64,000 nt of DNA from Hymenobacter cellulosivorans (GCF_022919135.1 NZ_CP095049.1:5088501-5152500); one strand, 5' to 3'; positions 8,536 to 17,922 are shown, numbered from the stretch's first letter. Numbers and translations are program-made. The notes: generated from the sequence alone by a model not told the origin.

Positions 8536-9063
8536 ATGGAAACTACCCTCGCAGCCTCCCCCCTCGCCCAAGCCTTCAGCATCGAGCTGCTCGACGAAGC
8601 CAAGCTCACCCGACGCGTGCTGGAGCGCGTGCCCGTCGCGCAGTTCGACTGGCAGCCCCACGTCAAGTCGATGAAGCTCGGCCAGCTCGCCCGCCACACC
8701 GCCGACCTTATCGGCTGGATCAAGGACACGCTCGATACAACTGAAATCGACGTGGCCGTCTTCGACGATGCTCCGGTAATGCCCATCACTAGCACCGAGG
8801 AATTGCTGGCCTACTTTAACCAGCGCGTGGAGGCCGCTAACACCGGCTTGCTGCAGGCCACGCCCGAAGACCTGGAACAGCAGTGGACCATGCGCAGCGG
8901 CGACTATGTGATTGTGGCGCAACCCCGGGCCGAGGTAGTACGTCACCTCATCAGCCACATGATTCACCACCGTGGGCAGCTGAGCGTGTACCTACGCCTG
9001 CTCGACGTACCGGTGCCTTACATCTACGGCCCCTCCGCCGACGACTCCGCCCAGCCCGAGTAA
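8536..9063 (+). CDS. DinB-family protein (DfsB/YfiT-like metalloprotein)
   Basis: A 175-residue four-helix-bundle protein of the DinB superfamily. The metal-binding triad is visible as His54 (ARHTADL) and the HxxxH pair His141/His145 in SHMIHHRGQ. Members act as nickel- or zinc-binding thiol transferases or have unknown roles; the substrate cannot be read from sequence. The ATG at 8536 (METTLAASP) is chosen over an in-frame ATG 45 bases upstream, because the added residues look like untranslated leader. It probably shares a transcript with the WYL regulator and is followed by a strong terminator. Confidence 0.88.
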   Translation: METTLAASPLAQAFSIELLDEAKLTRRVLERVPVAQFDWQPHVKSMKLGQLARHTADLIGWIKDTLDTTEIDVAVFDDAPVMPITSTEELLAYFNQRVEAANTGLLQATPEDLEQQWTMRSGDYVIVAQPRAEVVRHLISHMIHHRGQLSVYLRLLDVPVPYIYGPSADDSAQPE

Positions 9064-9088
9064 GCTTACCAGTAGCCCCCTGAACGCC

Positions 9089-9123
9089 GCAAACCCCGAC
9101 CAGCTAAGTTGGTCGGGGTTTGC
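9089..9123. terminator. Bidirectional terminator between dinB-like and cupin genes
   Basis: A perfect 14-base stem (9089-9102 with 9110-9123, seven-base loop), GC-rich in the core with A and T at the base. It separates two convergent genes. Confidence 0.8.
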
Positions 9124-9156
9124 TGGTCTTTGGACAGTTTACCGGCGGCGTAGCCG

Positions 9157-9555
9157 CTAGGAAATGGCGCTGGGGCTGTGCAGCAAGGGCAATTCCAGGC
9201 GCTCCACGGTTTGTTTTTCAAAGTCGAACTCGATGAGCACGGCCGGCTCCTCCCCCACTACCCAGCCGTCGTGCCCTGGCTCGATGGCTACGGCCTGGGG
9301 TGCCACAAAGGTTTCGGTCACGCCATCGGCATACTGAATACTGATCTGGCCGGCCGCCAGAAACCCTACGTGGGCGTGCATGCACAGCGGTGTGCCCATA
9401 ATATCCTTTAGGTTCTTGGACCACCGAAACCCCACCGGATACACGATGCGCTTAACCCGGGCGGCCCCGGTCTGAACTACGTCGACCTGAACTCCGCCAA
9501 CTTCGCGGCGGGAGGCGCCCTTCATCGGGCCAAACAAGGAATTTGGAGTAGGCAT
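9157..9555 (-). CDS. Small cupin-domain protein
   Basis: A 132-residue single-domain protein. The central part (about 45-115) has cupin features: MHAHVGFLAAGQISIQY resembles cupin motif 1, and AIEPGHDGWVVGEEPAVLIEF resembles motif 2 with a retained His. The fold usually binds a metal and a small ligand. No catalytic role can be assigned. It ends close to the convergent terminator and looks monocistronic. Confidence 0.8.
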   Translation of the reverse strand: MPTPNSLFGPMKGASRREVGGVQVDVVQTGAARVKRIVYPVGFRWSKNLKDIMGTPLCMHAHVGFLAAGQISIQYADGVTETFVAPQAVAIEPGHDGWVVGEEPAVLIEFDFEKQTVERLELPLLHSPSAIS

Positions 9556-9715
9556 GAGCGTAGGACTTGAAGTAGAACAAATTGAACTGGCGGAGTAAGC
9601 ATCTCAGTCTAACTCCCTCACAACAAGAGTAATTTAGGACTTTTCAGCTAACCTACCAGCTATTGCCCGAATTATAGTAGTCCCAACCTGTGCCCGGCTA
9701 GCTACTACCCACAAC

Positions 9716-10144
9716 TTACCGCAGCACCCGGCCGGGGCTTTGGGCATGTCGCAGCCAGGTCTGAGCCTCGGCCAGGCTGCCGAAGGTGCGCATCTGGAAA
9801 TAGTCGCCGATACTGGTGTGCATGGCCTCGGCCGAGAGGGCTGCCAACGAGCCGGGGTCGACGACGTGGGCAAAGTGCGTGAGGCCGCCGGCAATAGCCC
9901 GCGGCGTCCAGTCCTGGGCAATCCACTCCACGGCATGATCCCAGGGCCCGACCACCAGGGAATTGTCGTTCAGCAGGTAGGGGCACTGGCGCTTCATCAG
10001 CACTTCCAGTCCAGCTTCGGCACCCACCAGAATGCCGGCGTGCGTTTGGTAGCCAATCCAGTTGTTGTAGACCCAGTTATTCACCGCGTCGTAGTTGATG
10101 GTCAGGTATGTTTTCCCAAAGGCATTGCTCAGCTCTCTTCTCAT
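9716..10144 (-). CDS. SpoIIAA/STAS-like protein of unknown function
   Basis: A 142-residue protein of a type common in Hymenobacter, with a Tyr/Trp-rich N-terminus (YLTINYDAVNNWVYNNW), a central LLNDNSLVVGPWDHAVEW motif and an alpha/beta pattern like SpoIIAA-like (STAS-type) folds. The ATG at 10144 is preferred; a GTG at 10207 would add 21 basic residues. No signal peptide or membrane segment is present. The function is unknown. Related short proteins often bind lipids or other proteins, but that is only a family-level inference. A terminator hairpin upstream (10228-10261) separates it from the dehydrogenase gene. Confidence 0.65.
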   Translation of the reverse strand: MRRELSNAFGKTYLTINYDAVNNWVYNNWIGYQTHAGILVGAEAGLEVLMKRQCPYLLNDNSLVVGPWDHAVEWIAQDWTPRAIAGGLTHFAHVVDPGSLAALSAEAMHTSIGDYFQMRTFGSLAEAQTWLRHAQSPGRVLR

Positions 10145-10227
10145 GGCTTGCAAGATACGGCGGCGTTTGCTACGGTTGAGCTTACTCGGAAAATACCGCT
10201 GGCTCACCCACTTCCCAAAGGCCCAAC

Positions 10228-10261
10228 AAAAAAGCCGAACCTGTCCAGGTCCGGCTTTTTT
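10228..10261 (-). terminator. Terminator after the SDR gene
   Basis: A stem of ten bases (10228-10237 with 10252-10261), then one mismatch, then five more pairs around a two-base loop. A runs on one side and T runs on the other allow either direction. By position it serves the SDR gene on the minus strand. Confidence 0.85.
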
Positions 10262-10278
10262 GATATTGCTACTCGCGC

Positions 10279-11082
10279 CTATTTGCTGTCGTCGTCGACG
10301 GGCTTGCCCTGCTGGTGCATGTTGGCCGCTACCAGGTCGTCGGGAAGGACGTTGCTGATGGCTACCTGCACCTTGTTCTTAAAGCCCGACACAATCTTGT
10401 CCTTGCCGGCCAATAGCGCCTCGTAGCCGTCCTTGGCCACGTCGGCCGGGTCGGCCTTGCTGCCTTCGGCCACCAGTTTGGACTGCTCCATGTCGGCCTT
10501 GCGGAAGAAATCCGTGTCCGTCACGCCGGGCAGCAGGGCCGTGATGGTCACGCCCGAATCTTTGGTTTCCTCGCGGATAGCCTCGGTGAACGAGGTGACA
10601 AAGGCCTTAGTGCCGTGGTACACCGATTGCAACGGCCCCGGCAGTTCCCCACCGATAGACGACACCTGCAGGATTTTGCCCGAGCCCCGGGCCACCATTT
10701 CCTTCAGGAAGCACTTAGTCAGCACCACGTAGGCCCCGATGTTGAGCTGAATGATGTCGAGCTCCCGGTTGATGTCGGTTTCGATAAACTCGCCGTACTG
10801 GCCCTGGCCGGCGTCATTGACCAGCACTTCCACCTCGATGCCCTGGGCCCGCACGGCCTCGTAGAGCTCGAAGGGAGCTTCCCGCTGAAACAAATCCTTA
10901 GCCAGGGGCACGACCTGCACGCCGTATTGCTGCTGGAACTCGGCGGCTGTGCGGTCCAGCTCCTGCTGGTGGCGGGCCACTAGTACCAGGTTGTATTTAT
11001 CCTGCGCCAGCAGCTTGGCCAGTTCGTAGCCAATACCGCTGGTAGCCCCCGTAATGAGGGCGAATTTCTGTTCGTTAGCCAT
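10279..11082 (-). CDS. Short-chain dehydrogenase/reductase (SDR family)
   Basis: A 267-residue classical SDR. The NAD(P)-binding TGATSGIG is at 11-18, NDAG at 89-92 (usually NNAG), and the catalytic Ser141/142, Tyr155 and Lys159 lie in QVSSIGG and YHGTK. An Arg near the end of strand 2 (VARHQQ) suggests NADP preference. Family members of this kind act on small carbonyls or acyl chains; the substrate is unknown. It is transcribed alone, with its own terminator. Confidence 0.9.
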   Translation of the reverse strand: MANEQKFALITGATSGIGYELAKLLAQDKYNLVLVARHQQELDRTAAEFQQQYGVQVVPLAKDLFQREAPFELYEAVRAQGIEVEVLVNDAGQGQYGEFIETDINRELDIIQLNIGAYVVLTKCFLKEMVARGSGKILQVSSIGGELPGPLQSVYHGTKAFVTSFTEAIREETKDSGVTITALLPGVTDTDFFRKADMEQSKLVAEGSKADPADVAKDGYEALLAGKDKIVSGFKNKVQVAISNVLPDDLVAANMHQQGKPVDDDSK

Positions 11083-11220
11083 AGTGTTTTAGGTTAGGTT
11101 GGTAGTAGACAGGGTTTTCTTTACGCCCTTTCGGCAGCGGCGTTTCCAGTCCAACTCACATTTTCGCCATTACAACCCACTACAGATCAGCTTACTATTG
11201 TTATTTTCAACAGTAGCCAG

Positions 11221-11268
11221 CCCATAAAAAAGCCCTGACTACCGCAGTAGTCAGGGCTTTTTTATGGG
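11221..11268. terminator. Very strong bidirectional terminator
   Basis: A 22-base perfect stem (11221-11242 with 11247-11268) and a four-base loop. It has six A before and seven T after the GC core. It ends the lipoprotein gene on the minus strand. Confidence 0.9.
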
Positions 11269-11294
11269 CTGGCCTACAACTGGCCGAACAGAGC

Positions 11295-11885
11295 TTATTT
11301 TTTGGCGGGCGCCGCTTGTACTACCGAGTTGGCGGGCAGCGGAATTTCGCGCGAGGTCTGGAATTCGGGAGCCTTGTCAGCCGACTCTTCCACCTTGCGC
11401 TGCACGATGCGCAGGGTATTGCCGCCCACGTTCATCACGGCCAGGTCGTAGCTGGTGCCCGAGCCGGGGTCGTAGCTGCGGAAGCCCATGAGCATGTCGT
11501 TGGGGAAGCCGGCCAGCTTGGCTTTTTCCTTGTTTACCACGTCGGGCTTACCGCTGAACTGCCCCAGGTCAATATCCTGGCCCTTTCCGCCCTTAACCAC
11601 GAGGTGGGCGGCCGTTTTACGGTCGGGACCGGCCGGCCCGGGCTTGAAGGAGAAGCTGACCGTCAGATTCTGGGTGGCACTGGCCGCTGGCGCTGCAGCC
11701 GGAGCGGCTTCGGGAGTGGCAGCCACCGTATCGGGGGCGGCCGTGGTAGCAGCCGGAGCGGCGTCGGGGGCAGCTGGCGTAGTAGCAGTTGCTTCGGGAG
11801 TCGACTGCTCGGTAGCGGGCGGGGTTTGGTTGCAGCCGGCCAGCAAAACCAGGGCGGCGGCCAGTGTCAGGTAGGAAAACTTCAT
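11295..11885 (-). CDS. Lipoprotein with Ala/Pro/Thr-rich linker, unknown function
   Basis: A 196-residue protein starting with a lipoprotein signal peptide, LVLLAGC with lipidated Cys18. A low-complexity Ala/Pro/Thr linker follows (about 20-70), then a compact C-terminal domain (about 72-185) with VSFSFKPGPAGPDRKTAAHLVV and LAVMNVGGNTLRIVQRKVEE. The linker suggests a surface- or periplasm-exposed domain held away from the membrane. I do not recognise the domain. It is transcribed alone. Confidence 0.8.
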   Translation of the reverse strand: MKFSYLTLAAALVLLAGCNQTPPATEQSTPEATATTPAAPDAAPAATTAAPDTVAATPEAAPAAAPAASATQNLTVSFSFKPGPAGPDRKTAAHLVVKGGKGQDIDLGQFSGKPDVVNKEKAKLAGFPNDMLMGFRSYDPGSGTSYDLAVMNVGGNTLRIVQRKVEESADKAPEFQTSREIPLPANSVVQAAPAKK

Positions 11886-12043
11886 CAGGCAGAGGAAATA
11901 GGCAGGAAACGAGAAATTGTTTTGGGCCGGTAAAAATACGCATTATTGCCCGCTCCTATACCGGCTGGTAGTTCACCAAGTTGTATTTTTTGGTTTTGGC
12001 CCTGATTTCTTATTTACCTCATCCGGCTCCGAAGGCCTGGCTC

Positions 12044-12259
12044 TTACAGCGGGTGGGCGTCGTCGTTGCGGCTGGCGCCGGGGTCGGTGAGCTCATCGGG
12101 GACGGCCTGCTCGTTGTCGGGCGCGGGGTCGGCGGTGATTTCGTCGGCCACCGGAGCCGGGGGCGGGGTTTCGGCAGTTTCGGCCGGGGCGGGCGTAGCA
12201 GTAGGCTTTTGCTTCGGGTCGGCCGGAGTTGGGGCGGAAGGCTGGGGGAGATTTTTCAT
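12044..12259 (-). CDS. Small disordered Pro/Ala-rich protein (hypothetical)
   Basis: A 71-residue frame from the ATG at 12259, rich in Pro, Ala, Asp and Glu (MKNLPQPSAPTPADPKQKPT start, DPGASRNDDAHPL end). It would be acidic and unstructured. Opposite-strand frames here give Gly/Val-rich nonsense, and the composition on this strand resembles other small Hymenobacter proteins, so it is the better candidate. It may still not be expressed. Confidence 0.45.
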   Translation of the reverse strand: MKNLPQPSAPTPADPKQKPTATPAPAETAETPPPAPVADEITADPAPDNEQAVPDELTDPGASRNDDAHPL

Positions 12260-12611
12260 TGGAAACACGAAAACAGTAACTGCCAAATTGTTCAGCTTTG
12301 AACGTAAGCTGCTTTAGCGGGTTTAGGTTCTCAACTTCCCGGCTGTCAGCCAGTAAGCCGCTTCCAGGCCAATCGGGTCCGAAGCCGGTGCCGGTTTTTG
12401 CAGCGCCCCGCTTGCGAAAAGTGCCGCCGAGCCCGTAATTTCCATTCCCACGCCTTGATTAGCTCCGCCCCATGACCACCACGTATGACCTTGGCCCCGG
12501 CCCCGGGGCGCGCAAGCAGCTAACCGGTCCAGGTTTGCGTATAGCCGATGGTTCCGGCCCGCTGGCCTGCCGCGGGATGCGGCCCGGCTCCCGGAATTAG
12601 CGGCCTGCTTT
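12260..12611. other. 352-base intergenic region before the AsmA-like gene
   Basis: This separates the small hypothetical gene (minus) from the AsmA-like gene (plus), so it should hold divergent promoters. No clear promoter consensus, palindrome or convincing gene is seen. A minus-strand frame running into the AsmA gene was rejected. Confidence 0.4.
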
Positions 12612-15600
12612 ATGAAATTGTTGCTTTTCCGGCGCGTGCTGCTGGCCGTCTTCCTTCTTGTACTCGTGGCCCTGGGCGTGCTGGTGTGGCTGCTGGGCAC
12701 GGGCTATGGTCGGCGGCAGCTGGAGGCCTGGATCCGGGAGCAGGTTACCCACCGCTCCGAGCTGGTGCTAGCCCCCTTTGAAGTCACCTTCTCGCTGTGG
12801 CACGACTTTCCCCACCTGACGGCCTCGGTGCACCACGTCAGCCTGACCGACACGTCCTTTCAGCAGCCGCACGAAGTACTGCGCATCGGGCGGGCCGATA
12901 TGCGCCTGGATTTGCGCAGCCTCTGGCACAAGCAGCTGGAAATAACCCGCCTCACGGTGCACGACGTGGCCTTCCGGGAGCGGGTCGACTCCTTGGGCCG
13001 CAGCTGGGGCCTGCACGGTAAGCGCCGCCACACCAGCACCGGCGCCGGCCCGCCCCTGGAGCTGGCCCTGGACTCGTTGCTGGTCTACAATTTCCGCATC
13101 CAAACCCGCAACGACTTTGCCCACAGCGCCTTTGGGGCCGAGGTGCAGCGGGCCCGGTTGACGGCGTCCATCCGTCGGGGAATGCTGCGGGCTCGCGGCA
13201 CGCTGCTCGGTGAGCTCAGGGAGCTGCGCAACAGTCGCGGCACCCGGTTTCGAAACGAGCCGGTGTGGGCTTCGGTTAATTACCAGTTTGAATTCAAAAA
13301 GCGCCAGGGCACGTTGCACCACACCCGGGCCACGCTCAACGGCGATACCATCCGCGTGCGGGGCACCCATGTGACGGTGCCCAACCAGCCCGGCACCCGC
13401 CTGTATTTCCGCTTTGAAGGCGAGCAGCCACTCATGGAAGTGCTGCATGCGGCTTTGCCGGCCAACCTGGAGCCTTTCATTGCCGGAGCCACCAGCCCGA
13501 GCAAAGCCCACATCCAATACACTATTTCTGGCCTGACCGGCCCCACCGTGCGGCCCCGCAACGTGCTGACGTTCGGGCTGCGGCGCGCCCGCCTGCTCTG
13601 GCCCGACCCGCGGCGGCGCATCAACAGCTGGGATTTGCAGGCGACCTACGACAACGGCCCGGCCCACAATCAGAAAACCACTTCGCTCACGGTCCAGCAC
13701 TGCCGCGTGTACTCGTCGGCCGGCCAGCTCAACGTGGCCCTCACCCTGCGCGATTTCACCCAGCCTTTCGTGAGTGGGCGGTTTCGGGGCCGGACGGAAT
13801 TGCCCCAGCTGGCGGTACTGGTGGCACCGGGGCAGTGGCGGGCCCGGCACGGGACGGCCGAAATGGACGTACGCCTACACGGCCTGCTCCCCCCCACCGA
13901 CGACGGCAGTGCCGCCGCTATGGAAGGCCAGCCCAGCATGTCGGTGCGGGGCCGGGTAACGCTGCAAAACGCCTCTTTCGTGGTGCTGGACCGCCGCGCC
14001 GATTTTTCGGAGCTCAACGTACGCCTGGGTTTACAGGACAGTATCTGGACGCTTTCCCATGCCTCGGGGGTGCTGGACCACATGCGGTTCCAGGCCAGCG
14101 CCACTACCACTCACCTCTTTGATTACCTGACTGGTCAGGAGCTCAACATGCAGGTGACGGGAAACTTTGCCGTGGATGAGCTCCGGGTGCAGCGGCTGCG
14201 GGAGTTGCTGCGCCCCCCGGCCGCGGCTACGCGGCTGCTGGCCCGGCAGCGGGCGGCGGCCTCTTCCACCCAGCTGGCCACGCTGGGCGGCAGCCTGATT
14301 CCGCCCGGCGTACGCCTGCACGTGGGCCTGCGCTGCGGCCGCCTGGTGCTGCCGGCCGATACCCTGGAGCAGGTGGGCGTCACGGTGCTCCACGACGGGC
14401 AGCGGGTGGAGCTGCAAAACCTGGCGGCCCGGGTGTGGGGCGCCCAGATGCGCGGGCAGGTTTCGTGGCCTACCGATACGCTGCAGCAGGTGGCGCCCAT
14501 TCAGTTTGCCCTCAACATGCACTACGACACGGTTAACTACCGGCGGCTGATGGCCCGCATGTCCCGCCCGCCCCGCCGCTCGGCCAAGGCCCCGGCCAGT
14601 CCGGCCCTGCGCGAACTACTGCTGGCGGCCAACGGCACGCTGACCTGCGACATGACTACGGTACAGCTCGAAGCGGGAGAAAACCTGCGCAACCTGCACC
14701 TGCAGCTGGTCAAGACGGGCCCGGAGCTCCGCCTGCCGACCCTGGATTTTTCAACTACCCGCGGCGGCTCGGGGCACGCCTCGGCCGTGGTGCGCATCCA
14801 GGGCGTGCACGTGACCAACGCCGACGTGGACCTGAACCTGCACTACCAGGACCTGGATGTGCAGCGCCTGCTGCTGCTGCTGGCCAGCCTCAACCCCGAA
14901 GATAAATCCGTGCCTTTGCCGGTGTTGCGCCTGGCCCGGCGAGCCGAGCGGCGGGCCAGGCGCCAGCAGCTAGCCCCGGGCTCCATTCTGACCAACGGCG
15001 TACTGCAGGCCGTGGTGCACGTGCAGGCCGACCAGGTAAACTACAGCGCCGTGCGAGGCCGCAGCTTCGAGTTGGTGTCGCACCTGCGCGACGGAATGGC
15101 CCGGGTAGATAAATGCTCGTTGCACGCGTTCCGGGGCCGCATCGACTTGCAGGGCCACATGCTGCTCAACGTCAACCGCCGGCACCACCCGCTGCAGGTA
15201 CAGATGCGTCTGCAGGATGTGGAACTGCCCGACCTGTTTGCCGCCGGTCTGGCTATCGGCCTTACGCTGCCCGATGAAGACAACATCCGGGGCAGTATGC
15301 GCTGCGTGGCCGACGTGCGCACCGACCTGGACTCGACCTTCCTGCCCCGCCTAAGTCACACGGTGGGCTATGTGCGGGCCGACATGCGCAACCTGGAGCT
15401 GCTCAACATCGAGGCCCTGAGCCAGGCGCTGAAATTCATGCGGGAAGAGCGTACCCGCCACTTGTATTTTGAGCCCTTCAGCAGTGAGTTTATCCTCAAC
15501 CGCGGCCAGCTTTTGATTCCCAGCCTAGATTTGAACAGCAACCTGAGCAACATGCAAATCAGCGGCAGCTATTTTCTCAACGGGCGGGCCAATCTGTATA

Positions 15601-15857
15601 TCGGCCTGAACCCCATGCAGGCTCTCTTCGGCGACAACGAAAAGCGTATTGAGCGGATCAAGCAGAGTGAGCCCCTGCGCCGCCCCAACCACCGCCTCAC
15701 CTACGTGAATCTGCAGCGCCTGACGCCTGCCAGCCGCTACTCGGTGCGCCTGTTCAAGGGCAACGAGCAGCGCCAGCACCAGGCCCTGCTGCGCCAGCAG
15801 TTCCGCCAGCTGCTTATCACCCAGCGCCTCGACAGCACCGTGAACCTGCAGCGGTAA
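12612..15857 (+). CDS. AsmA-like inner-membrane/periplasmic protein
   Basis: A 1,081-residue protein with one N-terminal membrane anchor (about 5-30) and a long periplasmic region, matching the AsmA/TamB/YhdP-like layout. In that family a beta-rich bridge is thought to carry lipid between membranes. The N-terminal AsmA motif is visible at about 50-95 (HDFPHLTASVHHVSL, then LRIGRADMRLDLRSL). The C-terminal AsmA_2-like part is near 960-1030 (FEPFSSEFILNRGQLLIPSL, then NLSNMQISGSYFLNGRANLY). The end carries a basic, Gln-rich tail. It is followed 20 bases later by the amine oxidase, so the two may be co-transcribed. Confidence 0.85.
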   Translation: MKLLLFRRVLLAVFLLVLVALGVLVWLLGTGYGRRQLEAWIREQVTHRSELVLAPFEVTFSLWHDFPHLTASVHHVSLTDTSFQQPHEVLRIGRADMRLDLRSLWHKQLEITRLTVHDVAFRERVDSLGRSWGLHGKRRHTSTGAGPPLELALDSLLVYNFRIQTRNDFAHSAFGAEVQRARLTASIRRGMLRARGTLLGELRELRNSRGTRFRNEPVWASVNYQFEFKKRQGTLHHTRATLNGDTIRVRGTHVTVPNQPGTRLYFRFEGEQPLMEVLHAALPANLEPFIAGATSPSKAHIQYTISGLTGPTVRPRNVLTFGLRRARLLWPDPRRRINSWDLQATYDNGPAHNQKTTSLTVQHCRVYSSAGQLNVALTLRDFTQPFVSGRFRGRTELPQLAVLVAPGQWRARHGTAEMDVRLHGLLPPTDDGSAAAMEGQPSMSVRGRVTLQNASFVVLDRRADFSELNVRLGLQDSIWTLSHASGVLDHMRFQASATTTHLFDYLTGQELNMQVTGNFAVDELRVQRLRELLRPPAAATRLLARQRAAASSTQLATLGGSLIPPGVRLHVGLRCGRLVLPADTLEQVGVTVLHDGQRVELQNLAARVWGAQMRGQVSWPTDTLQQVAPIQFALNMHYDTVNYRRLMARMSRPPRRSAKAPASPALRELLLAANGTLTCDMTTVQLEAGENLRNLHLQLVKTGPELRLPTLDFSTTRGGSGHASAVVRIQGVHVTNADVDLNLHYQDLDVQRLLLLLASLNPEDKSVPLPVLRLARRAERRARRQQLAPGSILTNGVLQAVVHVQADQVNYSAVRGRSFELVSHLRDGMARVDKCSLHAFRGRIDLQGHMLLNVNRRHHPLQVQMRLQDVELPDLFAAGLAIGLTLPDEDNIRGSMRCVADVRTDLDSTFLPRLSHTVGYVRADMRNLELLNIEALSQALKFMREERTRHLYFEPFSSEFILNRGQLLIPSLDLNSNLSNMQISGSYFLNGRANLYIGLNPMQALFGDNEKRIERIKQSEPLRRPNHRLTYVNLQRLTPASRYSVRLFKGNEQRQHQALLRQQFRQLLITQRLDSTVNLQR

Positions 15858-15877
15858 AACGGGTTAGTACTCCCACC

Positions 15878-17188
15878 ATGACTACTCCTGAAATTATCAT
15901 CATCGGCGCGGGTGCGGCCGGGCTGCTGGCCGCCCGGGAACTGGCGCAGGCCGGCCGCCGCGTCCTCGTATTAGAAGCCCGTAACCGCATCGGGGGCCGC
16001 ATCCATACATTCACCGAGGACGGATTCAGTGGCCCCACCGAGGCCGGGGCCGAATTTCTGCACGGTGAGGTAGCCCTGACCCAACAACTGCTGGAAGCCA
16101 CCAACACCGCCAGCCACGATACCGAAGGCACTACCTATGAAGTGCGCCAGGGCCAGGTTTCCACCGCTGAAAATTTCCTGGCAGACATGCCCCTGCTGCT
16201 GGAAAGGCTGCACCAGCTGCCCCACGATTTGCCCTTGGCCGAGTTCCTGACCCAGTACTTCCCCGGCGACGAGCACCAGGCACTACGCAGCATGGTTATC
16301 AGCTTTGCCGAGGGCTACGATGCTGCCGACGCCCGCCGGGCCAGCGCCTTTGCCCTGCGTGAGGAGTGGTCGGGCGGCGGGGCCGAAGACTCGCCGCGTC
16401 CCGCCGGGGGCTACGGCCCGCTGCTCGACCACCTGGCCGGAGAAGTGAGAGCTGCCGGCGGAGTTATTCAGCTGGCTACCATTGTACAAACCATCCAGTG
16501 GCAGCACGGGCAAGTGACGGTAATCTGCGACCAGAACCGCCACTACCAGGCTCCCCGCCTCCTCCTCACTTTGCCTCTGGGCGTGCTGCAGGCAGCTCCC
16601 GATATGCCGGGTCACGTAGCGTTTGTACCCGAGCTGCCGGCCGCTCAGCGCCAGGCTGTGGCTGCGCTGGGTTTCGGACCCGTCATCAAGATCCTGCTTG
16701 AATTCCGCACCGCCTTCTGGGCGCAGGAATCGGCCGAGGCGAGCCACGCCATGCCGGAGCTGGAATTTCTGTTTTCGGATGCGCCGGTGCCCACCTGGTG
16801 GAGTCAGCTCCCCGACCCGCGCCCCTTGCTCACGGGCTGGCTGGCTGGCCCGGCCGCCGACCAGCTCCGGCATGCCCCCGACTCCGAGGTGCTGGCGCAA
16901 AGCCTGAACTCCTTGGCTTACCTACTGGGCACTTCGCCCACGTTTTTGCGCGACCAGCTGGTGGCCCAGCGCGTCGTCAACTGGGGTGCCGACCCGTTTG
17001 CCCGCGGGGCCTACGCCTACGCCACGGTAGCCTCGGCGGCGGCGCTCCAGGTGCTGGCCGTGCCGGTAGAAGAGACGTTATTTTTTGCCGGTGAAGGGCT
17101 GTACTCGGGGCCGGCCATGGGCACGGTGGAGGCCGCCTTCAGCAGCGGTCAGCAGGTAGCTCGCCGCCTGTTGGAGTCCCTAGCTTAG
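15878..17188 (+). CDS. Flavin-containing amine oxidase family protein
   Basis: A 436-residue FAD enzyme. The Rossmann motif GAGAAG is at 10-15, with the partner Glu33 in VLVLEARNRIGGR. The C-terminal FAD-binding block is FFAGEGLYSGPAMGTVEAAF (about 405-424). This is the monoamine/polyamine oxidase family, which oxidises amines with O2 to aldehyde, ammonia and H2O2. The true substrate is unknown. No signal peptide is evident, so it is probably cytoplasmic. It closely follows the AsmA-like gene. Confidence 0.9.
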   Translation: MTTPEIIIIGAGAAGLLAARELAQAGRRVLVLEARNRIGGRIHTFTEDGFSGPTEAGAEFLHGEVALTQQLLEATNTASHDTEGTTYEVRQGQVSTAENFLADMPLLLERLHQLPHDLPLAEFLTQYFPGDEHQALRSMVISFAEGYDAADARRASAFALREEWSGGGAEDSPRPAGGYGPLLDHLAGEVRAAGGVIQLATIVQTIQWQHGQVTVICDQNRHYQAPRLLLTLPLGVLQAAPDMPGHVAFVPELPAAQRQAVAALGFGPVIKILLEFRTAFWAQESAEASHAMPELEFLFSDAPVPTWWSQLPDPRPLLTGWLAGPAADQLRHAPDSEVLAQSLNSLAYLLGTSPTFLRDQLVAQRVVNWGADPFARGAYAYATVASAAALQVLAVPVEETLFFAGEGLYSGPAMGTVEAAFSSGQQVARRLLESLA

Positions 17189-17323
17189 CACTCAATTTTG
17201 TTGTCACAATCTTTATTTTTCATCGGCAGTAGGTGACACTCCATGAGCCGGACATGGACGGGGTGGGCTTATGGCCGCTTTCTGATACTCTATGTAGTAT
17301 GCTTGGGGTACCCGAAGCCCCAT

Positions 17324-17358
17324 TTTTCACCCGGGTGAAAATAAATTTTGCCCGGGTG
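17324..17358. promoter_or_regulatory. Tandem palindromic sites upstream of the ECF sigma gene
   Basis: A perfect 18-base palindrome (17324-17341, core CACCCGGGTG) is followed by a second, imperfect CCCGGGTG copy at 17351-17358, 21 bases (two helical turns) from the first. They lie about 60-90 bases before the sigma-factor start, where an operator or activator site would be expected. Confidence 0.45.
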
Positions 17359-17415
17359 TGATTTTTTGCCGGCTCTCTGCGACTAATATTTCTGTCCGCC
17401 TTCCCCTCATTTCCC

Positions 17416-17922
17416 GTGTCGTCCGCCGCGCTCCAGCAGGAATTCCTTCGCCTTTTATCGACGCAGCAACGGCGCTTGCATAGCCTGTGCCGCTTCTACT
17501 ACGTGCGGGTGGAAGACCGGCAGGATGCCTTTCAGGAAATCGTGCTGCAGCTCTGGAAGTCTTATTCCGGGTTTCAGGGTACCGCCCACGTCTCGACCTG
17601 GATGTACCGGGTGGCACTCAACACCATCTTTTCGCGCCTGCGTCGGGAGAAGGCCCAGCCGGAATGGGTGCGCTGGACCGAGGAGTTGCAGCAGCTCCCA
17701 AACCCCGAAGACCTCGTGAACCCGGCCGCGGCCGGCCAGGTGTTGGAAGAAGCCATTCACCAGCTTTCGGCCGAGGACAAAGCCTTGGTTTTACTGCACC
17801 TGGAAGGCTACTCCTATCAAGAAATAGCCCCGCTGTTGGACATGAGCACTACGAACGTCAGCACCCGGCTGCACCGCATCAAAGGCAAGCTGGGCAAATA
17901 CCTAAAGATGCAGTTGTTATGA
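17416..17922 (+). CDS. ECF-type RNA polymerase sigma factor
   Basis: A 168-residue sigma-70 family factor. Region 2 is at about 20-85 (YYVRVEDRQDAFQEIVLQLW and TWMYRVALNT). Region 4 is at about 110-165 (LSAEDKALVLLHLEGYSYQE, then STTNVSTRLHRIKGKL), typical of cytoplasmic ECF factors. The start is GTG at 17416, with no better ATG upstream. The stop overlaps the start of the next small gene as ATGA, so the two are translationally coupled. Tandem palindromes lie just upstream. It is distinct from the FecR-linked sigma factor at 59.6-60.2 kb. Confidence 0.9.
   Translation: MSSAALQQEFLRLLSTQQRRLHSLCRFYYVRVEDRQDAFQEIVLQLWKSYSGFQGTAHVSTWMYRVALNTIFSRLRREKAQPEWVRWTEELQQLPNPEDLVNPAAAGQVLEEAIHQLSAEDKALVLLHLEGYSYQEIAPLLDMSTTNVSTRLHRIKGKLGKYLKMQLL

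Noticed and set aside
12323..12700. 125-residue minus-strand frame before the AsmA-like gene
   Set aside because: It overlaps the start of a well-supported gene antisense, is Arg/Ser/Ala-rich and has no recognisable pattern.
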